From Catenovulum agarivorans YM01 (lineage in GTDB: Bacteria > Pseudomonadota > Gammaproteobacteria > Enterobacterales > Alteromonadaceae), in contig NZ_JH767523.1 of NCBI RefSeq assembly GCF_000281085.1, positions 272,771 to 336,770 of the forward strand: a DNA stretch of 64,000 nucleotides, written 5' to 3'. The position numbers and the translations under genes are program-made. This document shows, in pieces, positions 9,268-18,268 of the stretch. The notes beneath the pieces were generated by a model that did no database searches, had not been told where the DNA came from, and saw only the letters and a program-made list of their open reading frames with translations. Numbering within the stretch: position 1 is the first letter of the stretch; every line of letters begins with the position of its first letter.

Positions 9268-10278
9268 ATGTATCCGTTATTAAGATCATTTTTATTCACT
9301 CAAGACGCTGAGTGGTCGCACGATTTCACCATTAAAAATTTAAAAAAATTACAAGGTGGCCCGTTAAGCTGTTTATTTAGCCAAAACGTGCCGAATAAAC
9401 CTGTAAACGTCTTTGGCATTGATTTTAAAAATCCAATTGGCTTAGCCGCAGGGTTAGACAAAAACGGCGAATGTATCGATGCTTTTGCAGCTATGGGATT
9501 TGGCTTTGTAGAAGTAGGTACAGTTACACCTAGACCACAACCAGGTAACGACAAACCTAGATTATTCCGTTTGCCAGAAGCGCATGCCATAATCAATCGT
9601 ATGGGTTTCAACAACAAAGGTGTCGACTACTTAGTTGAGCAAGTTAAACAAAGTAAATACGACGGTGTGTTAGGCATCAACATAGGTAAAAATAAAGATA
9701 CGCCAAATGAAGAAGGCAAAAATGATTACCTAATTTGTATGGATAAAGTTTACGAGCATGCAACTTATATTACGGTAAATATCAGCTCGCCAAATACACC
9801 GGGTTTACGTAGTTTACAATATGGGGAAGCGTTGGACGACTTATTAGGTGCAATTAAAGAAAAACAGGCGTTATTAAATCAGCAATATGGGGCATACCGA
9901 CCTATACTAGTCAAGATTGCACCGGATATGGATGACAGTGAAATTGAGCAAGTTGCTAATAGCTTAACTCAAAATGAGATTGATGGTGTTATTGCAACTA
10001 ATACCACGTTAGCTCGTGACAAAGTAAAACATTTACAACATGGTGAAGAGGCTGGTGGATTGAGCGGCATGCCGGTACGAACACAAAGCACTCATGTTGT
10101 TAGTGAACTGAAAAAATTAGTAAACGGTAAAATGCCAATTGTTGGAGTAGGGGGAATTAGCAGCTCACAATCGGCCAACGAAAAACTGCAAGCAGGGGCA
10201 GATTTGCTGCAAGTTTATACAGGCTTTATTTATCGAGGTCCAAATTTGATAAAAGAAATCGTTCAAGGACTTGAATAA
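9268..10278 (+). CDS. pyrD: Dihydroorotate dehydrogenase, class 2 (quinone)
   Basis: PyrD oxidises dihydroorotate to orotate with FMN and passes electrons to membrane quinones, the fourth step of pyrimidine synthesis. The 336-residue protein begins with the amphipathic membrane-docking helix typical of class 2 enzymes ([10 protein letters not shown]), followed by the FMN barrel: [22 protein letters not shown], the active-site loop with serine ([14 protein letters not shown]), NTTLARD, and the phosphate-binding GVGGISS. Length is the same as E. coli PyrD (336). It is followed by zapC, the same order as in E. coli. Confidence 0.97.
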   Translation: MYPLLRSFLFTQDAEWSHDFTIKNLKKLQGGPLSCLFSQNVPNKPVNVFGIDFKNPIGLAAGLDKNGECIDAFAAMGFGFVEVGTVTPRPQPGNDKPRLFRLPEAHAIINRMGFNNKGVDYLVEQVKQSKYDGVLGINIGKNKDTPNEEGKNDYLICMDKVYEHATYITVNISSPNTPGLRSLQYGEALDDLLGAIKEKQALLNQQYGAYRPILVKIAPDMDDSEIEQVANSLTQNEIDGVIATNTTLARDKVKHLQHGEEAGGLSGMPVRTQSTHVVSELKKLVNGKMPIVGVGGISSSQSANEKLQAGADLLQVYTGFIYRGPNLIKEIVQGLE

Positions 10279-10331
10279 ACGATAATTTTTTGACATCTTG
10301 AACGCAATCTAACCATAGGAACAAGGTTTTC

Positions 10332-10871
10332 ATGCTCCAAGCAAAAGCAGACTGGTACTGGTTTTACGACCTAGAGTCTCATTCTTTGCGTTTAAATATG
10401 ACTGAGTTTACATTTGTAACAGCTTGTAAACCGAGCAAGCTGTTACCACATGCTAAACAAACTCAATCTTTTAGCGTGGCAGACAATCAAAAATATTGTG
10501 AATATTACGCAATTGTTGAAGAGCAGTTAGCAGCTTCCGAGGCGGCTTGTGTGCAAATTGCCTTGAATGCGGTAGCACAAACAAAATTTGTTCGCCCTGA
10601 GCAGCCAAAAAGCTGGTATTTTTTGCCGCAACACAAAGCAGCTAAGCGTACTCTATTTGATCAAGTTGTTGTGTTGCAATCAGATTATGCTAGCGCTGAG
10701 TTTCTGATACTGGAAGAAAACAAAGACTGTGCTAACTTAATGTTATTGTCGAAAGAATTACAGCTAGATGAAAGAAAAACCATGCAACAGTTTGAATGTG
10801 TAAAAGTTCTCCAAGACAGAATTGCATCTCTATCCAAACCGAATTTGTCTCACGGCAAATGCCAAGCTTAA
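10332..10871 (+). CDS. zapC: Cell division protein ZapC
   Basis: ZapC is a cytoplasmic FtsZ-associated protein that promotes lateral bundling of FtsZ filaments and stabilises the Z-ring. The 179-residue product begins with the family pattern DWYWFYDLESHSLRLNM and contains the conserved RPEQPKSWYFLP near residue 95, as in E. coli ZapC (180 residues, YcbW). Overall identity to E. coli appears modest, but the pyrD-zapC adjacency supports the call. It lies 53 bases after pyrD and probably shares its transcript. Confidence 0.88.
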   Translation: MLQAKADWYWFYDLESHSLRLNMTEFTFVTACKPSKLLPHAKQTQSFSVADNQKYCEYYAIVEEQLAASEAACVQIALNAVAQTKFVRPEQPKSWYFLPQHKAAKRTLFDQVVVLQSDYASAEFLILEENKDCANLMLLSKELQLDERKTMQQFECVKVLQDRIASLSKPNLSHGKCQA

Positions 10872-10889
10872 ATAATTCTCCAATTTATT

Positions 10890-11645
10890 ATGCAAACTAA
10901 AAAACTAGAACAACTGTTAAATCAGTGGTTAAGCCCTGAAATAATTTCCGACTATTGCCCAAATGGTTTGCAGCTCGATAGTGAAAAAACTATTGAAAAA
11001 GTGGTAACTGGCGTTAGCGCAACACAAGCTTTAATTGACAGTGCAATTGCCTTGAAGGCTGATGCTATATTGGTACACCATGGATATTTTTGGAAAAGCG
11101 AACCAGCGCAAATTGTTGGTATGAAATATCAAAGGCTTAAGAAACTAATTAAAAATGACATTAGTTTGTTTGCTTATCACTTACCGCTAGATGTACACCC
11201 AGAGTTTGGCAACAATGTTCAATTGGCGAAACTGTTTGAATTAGAAGTAATTGATCCGGTAGAGGGGATCAAACCCAAGGGCATATTAATGCAAGCAGAA
11301 ACTAAATCTGCAACCGCTTTAGCTGACTTTGCTAGCCTAGTCGAACGTAAATTAGCACGTAAACCTCTGGTAATTAGTGGTGGAGATTTTTTGATCAATA
11401 AAGTGGCAATTTGTACTGGTGGCGGTCAGTCTTTCATTGAACATGCATTAGCCGCAGGTGTCGATTTGTTCATTACAGGCGAAGTCAGTGAACAAACTGT
11501 GCATGTAGCAACGGAAATGGGCATCCATTTTATTGCTGCTGGTCATCATGCAACTGAGCGTTATGGCATTAAAGCTTTGGGTGAATATTTAGCTGCTAAC
11601 ACTGATATTCAAGTTGAATTTGTTGATATAGACAACCCCGCTTAA
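10890..11645 (+). CDS. Nif3-like dinuclear metal centre protein (YbgI family)
   Basis: The 251-residue protein is a full-length member of the Nif3/YbgI (DUF34) family, toroidal hexamers with a two-metal site. Visible family motifs are YCPNGLQLDSE near the start, the first metal-ligand motif LVHHGYFWKSE, AYHLPLDVHPEFGNN, and the C-terminal GHHATERYGIKALGE. The biochemical role is unsettled; suggestions include GTP cyclohydrolase-like or metal-chaperone activity. The start ATG at 10890 lacks a clear Shine-Dalgarno, so it may depend on translation of the upstream gene 18 bases away. Confidence 0.9.
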   Translation: MQTKKLEQLLNQWLSPEIISDYCPNGLQLDSEKTIEKVVTGVSATQALIDSAIALKADAILVHHGYFWKSEPAQIVGMKYQRLKKLIKNDISLFAYHLPLDVHPEFGNNVQLAKLFELEVIDPVEGIKPKGILMQAETKSATALADFASLVERKLARKPLVISGGDFLINKVAICTGGGQSFIEHALAAGVDLFITGEVSEQTVHVATEMGIHFIAAGHHATERYGIKALGEYLAANTDIQVEFVDIDNPA

Positions 11646-11658
11646 ATTGAGAAACTGA

Positions 11659-12972
11659 ATGAAACGTCGTTGTAAAAAGTCACCCCATCCGCAGTTATTG
11701 TTAACTATGGCTCGCAAAGCAATATGGGCAAGATGGATAGAATTAGAAGAAATTAAACCCTTTGATCGATGGTTGAAATCTCAATTTAAACAAAGCGGTA
11801 ACTTATCTCGTCACGACAAGTTGACCATAAGCAAAGAATTATTTTTAGCAGTAAAGTTTGCCCAAGCCGCAGATTATTTTGAAACCTGTTTTATCGCCAA
11901 TGAATTAGTTGAGCTTGTAGAATGGGATAAAACTTGGTCGTTATCTTCGGCTAAGCACATCCAAAACAATGAGTTTTGGTTTTGGTTAACCTTGTTGCAA
12001 GGTGAAGAACCTAAGGTGACCAATGGTGAAAACAAGCGCCTACAATGGTTTAAAAATCAAACGGGTAAAATTAATGCAAGCCTTGAATTATGGGCGGTTC
12101 GTTTTGGTATAAGGCCATGCTGGTTGCCTATGTTAACACAAAGAGCAATTGCCAGTGGCTGGGACGATAGTCAGTTAAAACAGTTTATTCAGCAACAAGC
12201 CGACTCTTTACCCGTGTATCTGCGCGCAACAGCGACAACAAACATTAGTCAGCTATACAAAGATTTAAATGCACAAGACATTTTAATCAGCAAAGATGGC
12301 GATGTGTTAAGTGTTGATGGCGGCGCTGATGTCACTCGCACTAGCCAATTTGCGTTAGGTCAGTTTGAATTACAAGATTTGGCGAGCCAGCAAATTGTCC
12401 AAGCAGTTGATGTTAAACCCGGGATGAAGGTATGGGATTGCTGCGCAGGAGCGGGTGGAAAAACCTTAGCGCTTGCAGACAGGCTTAACAATAAAGGCTC
12501 AGTGACTTCTACTGATATCCATAGTTATAAGCTGGATGAGCTTAAAAAACGTGCGAAACGCGCTGAATATTTTAATATTCGCACTTTTGTTTGGAGTGGT
12601 GATAAAGCGTTAGATTTACCCAACGATGTAAAACGCCAAAATGGCTTTGATCGAGTGTTAATTGATGCACCATGTACCTCAGCTGGTACATGGCGACGTA
12701 ACCCTGATGCTAAATGGCGTTTTAGCCAACAAGACAGTGATGAGCAAATAGCCATTCAACAAAGTATCTTAACTAATGCGCAAGCGTCCGTGCGTAAAAA
12801 CGGTAAATTAGTGTATGCAACCTGTAGTTGGCAAATAGCCGAAAACGAGGCGCAAGTCAGTTGGTTTTTAGCTAAGTTTGCTGACTTTAGGTTAGAATCT
12901 CAAACTTTGTTGGGCGGCATCGAACAGGCGTCCGATACCATGTTTGTTGCGGTATTTTGCAAAGTGAATTGA
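11659..12972 (+). CDS. RsmB/NOP2-family RNA (cytosine-5) methyltransferase
   Basis: This 437-residue SAM-dependent RNA m5C methyltransferase has a divergent N-terminal half and a clear C-terminal catalytic domain: motif I WDCCAGAGGKTLALAD, motif IV DAPCTSAGTWRRNPDAKWR and motif VI ATCSW, giving the two catalytic cysteines of the family. It is RsmB-like in its methyltransferase half, but the N-terminus (rich in Trp, starting MKRRCKKSPHPQ) shows no obvious NusB domain, so I do not name it RsmB. An alternative start is the ATG at 11707 (MARKAIWAR). The target RNA is unknown. It is 13 bases from the Nif3-like gene. Confidence 0.82.
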   Translation: MKRRCKKSPHPQLLLTMARKAIWARWIELEEIKPFDRWLKSQFKQSGNLSRHDKLTISKELFLAVKFAQAADYFETCFIANELVELVEWDKTWSLSSAKHIQNNEFWFWLTLLQGEEPKVTNGENKRLQWFKNQTGKINASLELWAVRFGIRPCWLPMLTQRAIASGWDDSQLKQFIQQQADSLPVYLRATATTNISQLYKDLNAQDILISKDGDVLSVDGGADVTRTSQFALGQFELQDLASQQIVQAVDVKPGMKVWDCCAGAGGKTLALADRLNNKGSVTSTDIHSYKLDELKKRAKRAEYFNIRTFVWSGDKALDLPNDVKRQNGFDRVLIDAPCTSAGTWRRNPDAKWRFSQQDSDEQIAIQQSILTNAQASVRKNGKLVYATCSWQIAENEAQVSWFLAKFADFRLESQTLLGGIEQASDTMFVAVFCKVN

Positions 12973-12980
12973 TTGACTGA

Positions 12981-13012
12981 CAGCAAAATGGTTTATCCCA
13001 TTTTGCTGTTGT
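12981..13012 (+). terminator. Intrinsic terminator after the RsmB-like gene
   Basis: CAGCAAAATGG (12981-12991) and CCATTTTGCTG (12998-13008) form an 11-bp perfect stem with loop TTTATC, followed by a T-rich stretch. The hairpin overlaps the 3' end of the convergent symporter gene, so the same bases also encode its last residues on the minus strand. Confidence 0.7.
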
Positions 13013-14324
13013 TTTCTTCCATCAATGCTAATTGTTTGTCAGTTGCGTTAAATACTGACTCGTCTAATTGCTTCTCAGACTTGGCAATTAAACAAGTAAC
13101 GGCCGCATCACCCGTTACATTGACGGCAGTGCGAGTCATATCTAATAATCTATCCACTCCCAAAATAAGTGCTATGCCTTCAACCGGTAAACCAACTTGT
13201 TGAAACACCATTGCCAATAATATTAACCCGACACCTGGCACACCAGCGGCGCCGACAGACGCTAGGGTGGCGGTAATCAATACAGCAACATAATCAGCAA
13301 AGGATAAGTCAATACCATATACTTGGGCGATAAAGACTGTGGCAACGCCTTGCATTATCGCTGTTCCATCCATATTAACTGTTGCGCCTAACGGTATGGT
13401 GAAAGATGCAACTGAATTATTTGCGCCTAATTTTTTCGTTACTGTGTTTAACGTGATTGGCATAGTTGCATTACTGCTTGCAGTACTAAAGGCAAACATA
13501 AGTGTGTCTTTCATTTTTATTAAAAACGGCAGTGGGTTAAGTTTGCCGAGTAAAATCATTAAACTCGGATAGGTAATCAGCGCATGCACAAACAGCACCA
13601 CTAGAACTGTTATAAAATATTGTGCTAGTTGAGCGATTTCTGCTAGTTCTAAGTAGGTAAATAACTTAGCCATTAAACAAAAGACCCCGTATGGTGCTAA
13701 TCCCATTAAAATGGTCACCATGCGCATCACAACTTTGTTCAAATCTTCAAATAACCCAGCGATACGTGCGCCAGCACTGCCTGATAGAGCCATAGCTATA
13801 CCAAACAAAAGGGAGAATACAATAATTTGTAACATATTGCCTTCAGCCATGGCATTAATCGGATTGGACGGAAACATGTCTATAATCACTTGCGCAAAGC
13901 TCGGTGCTTGTTTGGCATGGTAATCTTGTGCTGGGGTTAAATTCATCCCTTCACCAGGTGAGATTATTAACGCAATTGATATTGCAAAGGTGATGGCGAT
14001 AGCTGTGGTAAATAAATACAAACCGATTGATTTTGCACCTAATCGGCCGATTTTGGCCGAGTCATTTAACGAACAAACACCACAAACTAAAGAAATAAAT
14101 ACAAGTGGTACAACCAACATTTTTAAGCTGGTAATAAAAATACTTCCCCCAACGTTAAAAAGTCCTTCAACAAAAAATTCTTTGAGTGAAAGATTAAAAA
14201 CAATTAGGTTTATCAAGGTGTCGTCGGTTTCCGATACGCCTAAGCTAAATAGCCGACCGATAATTATGCCTAATACCATGGCAATAAGAATATGCAGAGT
14301 TAGATTTTTATTTATGTTTTGCAA
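12993..14324 (-). CDS. Dicarboxylate/amino acid:cation symporter (DAACS family)
   Basis: The protein is a secondary transporter of the GltP/DctA/SLC1 type that imports glutamate, aspartate or C4-dicarboxylates with Na+ or H+. The 443-residue sequence shows the family's eight-helix, two-hairpin pattern with the serine-rich tip FSTASSNATMPITLN, the NMDGTA motif in the seventh helix and the final substrate-binding region LDMTRTAVNVTGDA, where the Asp and Arg contact the substrate. Arg in MTRTAVNVTGD suggests an acidic substrate. It is a single-gene unit divergent from the Ig-repeat gene; exact substrate is not known. Confidence 0.93.
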   Translation of the reverse strand: MQNINKNLTLHILIAMVLGIIIGRLFSLGVSETDDTLINLIVFNLSLKEFFVEGLFNVGGSIFITSLKMLVVPLVFISLVCGVCSLNDSAKIGRLGAKSIGLYLFTTAIAITFAISIALIISPGEGMNLTPAQDYHAKQAPSFAQVIIDMFPSNPINAMAEGNMLQIIVFSLLFGIAMALSGSAGARIAGLFEDLNKVVMRMVTILMGLAPYGVFCLMAKLFTYLELAEIAQLAQYFITVLVVLFVHALITYPSLMILLGKLNPLPFLIKMKDTLMFAFSTASSNATMPITLNTVTKKLGANNSVASFTIPLGATVNMDGTAIMQGVATVFIAQVYGIDLSFADYVAVLITATLASVGAAGVPGVGLILLAMVFQQVGLPVEGIALILGVDRLLDMTRTAVNVTGDAAVTCLIAKSEKQLDESVFNATDKQLALMEENNSKMG

Positions 14325-14461
14325 ACTAGTCCCCTAAAATCTTTATCAAATTGTAAAATAGTTAGCTATTTTAGCGCTCAATGATTGTTACTATCTAAAG
14401 TTATGAGCTAATATTACCGAGATTACAACAATTTAAAACTTAAGACCATGGAGTGCAGAGA

Positions 14462-17400
14462 ATGCTAAAGCAGTATCGCTACTGGTTCGTTTCTATCTTG
14501 GCTATGATAATGGTGGCTTGTGGGGGCGGTGGCAATTTAGATAATGGTAATGGAGACTCAACTGAGGCGACCTACCAAATAAGTTTAACTGCGGTTGATT
14601 CTACAGGTGCAGCGTCTAATCAAACAAGTCAGAATAATCCTCTCACAGTAACAGCAACACTGACGTTAGATGGTGTAGCCGCCTCTGGACAAATTATTAG
14701 TTTTTCTACTCAAAGTGGTGTACTGGTGCCGGCAAGTGGTCAGGTGGTGACTAATTCTAGTGGCCAAGCACAGGTCATTTTAAAGCCGGGTATTGAGCTA
14801 ACGGCTGACTCACTTATAGCCCAATTTAATAACGATGGACAAACGGTAAGCCAGCAACTTAATTATACCAACCAAGGTGATGGCGAGGAGGTGTCGGAAG
14901 ATACCTACACTATTAGCGTTGATACCTATATTTGTAATACAGCTAGTTTTGATACTGTCGCGGATGTTGAAGCAAACTGTACTCAAGGTGCGATTGTCAC
15001 AAGCACTACCCCCCTGTATTTTCTCGTCAGTGTTCTGCAAAACTCTAACCAAACAGCAGTATCAAATAAATTAATACGAGCAACCGCCGGTACTGGTACT
15101 TTGTTACCTGAAAATGGCAATGCCATATTGAATAATGGTACGGCGATTTTTAAATTGTTTAGCGATGGCACACGCGGATCAGATGAAATTAGCCTGACTT
15201 TTGATGACCAAACACAAACCCAAGTTTATCAAATTAATACTAGTCAAGTGACGCCAACACATGGTTACGCTTTAGCACTCAGCTTAACTGATGTAAATGG
15301 TACAGCAATAGCTGAAAATGAAATCTCTAAAGCAACCTCGGGAGTACTGCAAGTTACCCTTACGTTGGATGGGCAGGCTGTTGCTGGAGAAATTGTTACG
15401 GTAACAAGTAATGTAGGCGTATTAAAACCTGCATCAGGTAGCTTATTAACAGATACTAATGGTCAAGCCAAATTAGTTATTGGTGCCGGCAGCACACAAA
15501 GCTCAGGCACCCTGTCTGCGTCAGCAACCATTGCTAGCGGCACTCAACAAATAGAACTTGAAGAGTCATTAAATTTTAAGTCAGCTGGTGATGATATTGC
15601 GCAGGCGCCTTCAGATTACACATTAGACATCAATTTGTTTGCATCAGACGAAGTGACACCATTAACCAATGTATCTCGTGAAAATAAAGGTATTTTGGTG
15701 GCAACTTTAAGAGATAGTGCTGGAGATCCAGTAGAAAACGAAGTGGTTACATTTACAACCTCGTTGGGCGGTTTATTTCCAGCGTTAGGCACGGCACTGA
15801 CTGATAATAATGGTCGAGCGACGATTGAACTTGAAGCTGGTGAAGTAAAAGGGGCAGGCAGTGCAACTGTCACTTATTTAGATGCTTCACAGAGTGTAGC
15901 TTTTACCTCTGCTGGTGATGCAAATGTAGCAGCGGAAGAACATGATATTACTATCACTATTTTTGACTGTAATGGAGTAGATAACCCAGTAATTCCATTT
16001 ACTAGTTGTGCTCAAAGTCCAAACGTATCTTTAACACGTCCAGGCAAAGTATTGGTTAGAGTCAACAGAAAAGGCAGTAGTACTGATGTTATAGCGAATA
16101 GCTTAATTACAGCAACGGTTGATGCTGGTTCGGTTAGTCCAACCAATGGTCGTGTGGTTACAAATGCGCAAGGTTATGCAGTATTAACTTTATTAGCAGG
16201 TGAAGATGATGGGGCAGGCCAATTAACCATTCAAACGTCAACATCAACTCAAAACGCTTTTTATACAATTAATACGGTAAATATTGCTATGGGTAATGGC
16301 TCAGAAGCAAGTTTTGAAGAAGGTGTGATCGCCTCTGATTTAAATGGTGGTTCGTTAGCTGTTGGTAATACCACAGTATTAACTTTATCTATTGTTGATA
16401 AAGATAACAATAACGAGCTATACCAAGACCCAGTTACCGTAAGTCTAAGTTCTGCTTGTGCGAGTCAAGAGCCAGCAAAAGCATTTATCGACCAAACAGT
16501 GACAGCGATAAACGGCATAGCAACAGCCATATATAGAGCGGACGGTTGCCAAGGTAAAGACAGTATTTTAGCTCAGGCAAGTGCTGGTACCAGTTCTTTA
16601 AGTGCAACTTTATCTATCGATATTGACCAGGCCCCTGCTTCGTATATCAAGTTTGTCAGTGCCGAAGTTGATGGCGATCCTGAAGCTAGAATTATTACTT
16701 ATCCAGGCACTGGGCGAACTGAACAAGCGAACATAGTATTTCAAGTTATTGATAGCAACGACAACCCATATGCTAACCAGACTGTAAACTTTTCCGTTAC
16801 TGCTGAAGGCGCAGGGATTACTGTTACACCTTCAACTGCGAAAACAAATAGTAATGGTGAAGTTACAGTAACGGTTCGAGCTGGTAAGTCACCCACACCT
16901 GTGCGGGTAATTGCTGAAGTCGTTGATAGTAACGGTGATTCATTGTCGCCTAAAATCCAATCAACTTCTGATTTATTAAGTGTTTCGTCTGGTTTACCAG
17001 ACCAAAATAGTTTCACATTGGCAGCAGAGACATACAACATCGAAGGTTGGGATTTTGTCGGTGATGAAACAGCTATTTCAGTTTATCTATCTGATCATTT
17101 TAATAATCCAGTTCCAAATGGTACATCAATCAGTTTTGTGACAACCCATGGGCAAATTCAACCTGAGTGTGTTACCGATAATGGGCGTTGCAGCGTGCAA
17201 TATACTGTTACTCAGGCTAAACCAGGTAAAGAAAATGTATCTCGTGTTGATGAGATCGCGCAAGACTTATCCAATGGTATGTGTGATGTAGGTAATGACG
17301 ATGATCCGACTAATGATACAACCGCGGCGGATGGACTACCTTGTTATGGTATTTCCAATACTACGTCGGGTGTGTTAGGCCCATTAAAATTAACCGGCTA

Positions 17401-18268
17401 CAAAGCAGGGCGATTGTCTGTGTTAGCTTATGCTGTTGGTGAAGAAAGTTTTGTTGATGCCAATGGTAATGGTCAATTTGATTCCGGAGAGAGCTTTGTC
17501 GATGCTAACGATAACGGTCAGTATGATACTGGAGAAAGTTTTGTTGATGCAAACGGTAATGGTCAGTTTGACGCTGGGGAATATTTTGGCGATATGAGTG
17601 AAGCTTTCATTGATTGGAATGAAGATAATCTTTATTGTGGTCGCTTGGCTGATGGCACAGCTGCTTCGGGAGCTGAACCTATTACTAACCCAGCCACAGC
17701 TGCGGCGGATTCAACACCTGATGGTGCTTGTTTACCAGGTGGTGATGATGAAGAATTTATTGATTTTGGTGGTGATCAACAAGGTAATTTAGACTTGCCA
17801 AATCAACAGTTCGATGCAGCAGACGGTATTTACAACGGTATTTTATGCCAGTCGGACGATGGTAGCTGTAATCAAGACTTCATCCATGTACGCCGTGATA
17901 TCACTATAGTATTGTCTGGTAGCACGCCTTACTTTAGGGTTATCGACTCAGCGACAGATGCAGATTTGACCGTGGCAGATTTGGTTAACAATACAAGTGT
18001 TAGTTTTATCGCTTACATTACGGATGAAAATAGTAATCCAATGCCAGCTGGCACAACAGTGACTATTTCTACTGACAATGGAGTTGTGTCCGGTGTAAGT
18101 AGCCACACTTTTGGTAATACAACAGATCCAAGACCGTCGGGCTTTAGTTTTACTTTGGGTCGAGAATCTAGTCCAAATAATAAATCCTCAGGTACTGCAA
18201 CTATAACAGTGACAACGCCAAAAGGATTTGCTAAATCACACCCTATCTCTGTGATAGACGCAGGCTAA
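14462..18268 (+). CDS. Large lipoprotein with bacterial Ig-like (Big_1/invasin-type) repeats and Ca-binding-like repeats
   Basis: The start chosen is the ATG at 14462, eight bases after a GGAG; a GTG at 14453 overlaps that site. A signal peptide ends in VAC followed by GGGG, a plausible lipobox. The mature part is a chain of invasin-type Ig modules, each with a turn such as GEIVTVTSNVG...TDTNGQAKL (at least six recognisable), rich in Thr, Ser, Asn and Asp. Near the C-terminus are three 15-residue repeats of the form ESFVDANGNGQFDSG, like Ca-binding loops, and a cysteine-containing acidic region. Probably cell-surface or periplasmic adhesion or structural protein; no catalytic domain seen. Its stop overlaps the convergent astB stop by four bases. 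Confidence 0.8.
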   Translation: MLKQYRYWFVSILAMIMVACGGGGNLDNGNGDSTEATYQISLTAVDSTGAASNQTSQNNPLTVTATLTLDGVAASGQIISFSTQSGVLVPASGQVVTNSSGQAQVILKPGIELTADSLIAQFNNDGQTVSQQLNYTNQGDGEEVSEDTYTISVDTYICNTASFDTVADVEANCTQGAIVTSTTPLYFLVSVLQNSNQTAVSNKLIRATAGTGTLLPENGNAILNNGTAIFKLFSDGTRGSDEISLTFDDQTQTQVYQINTSQVTPTHGYALALSLTDVNGTAIAENEISKATSGVLQVTLTLDGQAVAGEIVTVTSNVGVLKPASGSLLTDTNGQAKLVIGAGSTQSSGTLSASATIASGTQQIELEESLNFKSAGDDIAQAPSDYTLDINLFASDEVTPLTNVSRENKGILVATLRDSAGDPVENEVVTFTTSLGGLFPALGTALTDNNGRATIELEAGEVKGAGSATVTYLDASQSVAFTSAGDANVAAEEHDITITIFDCNGVDNPVIPFTSCAQSPNVSLTRPGKVLVRVNRKGSSTDVIANSLITATVDAGSVSPTNGRVVTNAQGYAVLTLLAGEDDGAGQLTIQTSTSTQNAFYTINTVNIAMGNGSEASFEEGVIASDLNGGSLAVGNTTVLTLSIVDKDNNNELYQDPVTVSLSSACASQEPAKAFIDQTVTAINGIATAIYRADGCQGKDSILAQASAGTSSLSATLSIDIDQAPASYIKFVSAEVDGDPEARIITYPGTGRTEQANIVFQVIDSNDNPYANQTVNFSVTAEGAGITVTPSTAKTNSNGEVTVTVRAGKSPTPVRVIAEVVDSNGDSLSPKIQSTSDLLSVSSGLPDQNSFTLAAETYNIEGWDFVGDETAISVYLSDHFNNPVPNGTSISFVTTHGQIQPECVTDNGRCSVQYTVTQAKPGKENVSRVDEIAQDLSNGMCDVGNDDDPTNDTTAADGLPCYGISNTTSGVLGPLKLTGYKAGRLSVLAYAVGEESFVDANGNGQFDSGESFVDANDNGQYDTGESFVDANGNGQFDAGEYFGDMSEAFIDWNEDNLYCGRLADGTAASGAEPITNPATAAADSTPDGACLPGGDDEEFIDFGGDQQGNLDLPNQQFDAADGIYNGILCQSDDGSCNQDFIHVRRDITIVLSGSTPYFRVIDSATDADLTVADLVNNTSVSFIAYITDENSNPMPAGTTVTISTDNGVVSGVSSHTFGNTTDPRPSGFSFTLGRESSPNNKSSGTATITVTTPKGFAKSHPISVIDAG
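17444..17578 (+). repeat. Three tandem 45-bp coding repeats (Ca-binding-like motif)
   Basis: Units at 17444-17488, 17489-17533 and 17534-17578 encode ESFVDANGNGQFDSG, ESFVDANDNGQYDTG and ESFVDANGNGQFDAG. The Asp/Asn/Gly spacing resembles the DxNxDG-like loops of thrombospondin type 3 or dockerin repeats. The DNA copies differ mostly at third codon positions, so the repeats are old rather than a recent slippage event. Confidence 0.9.
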
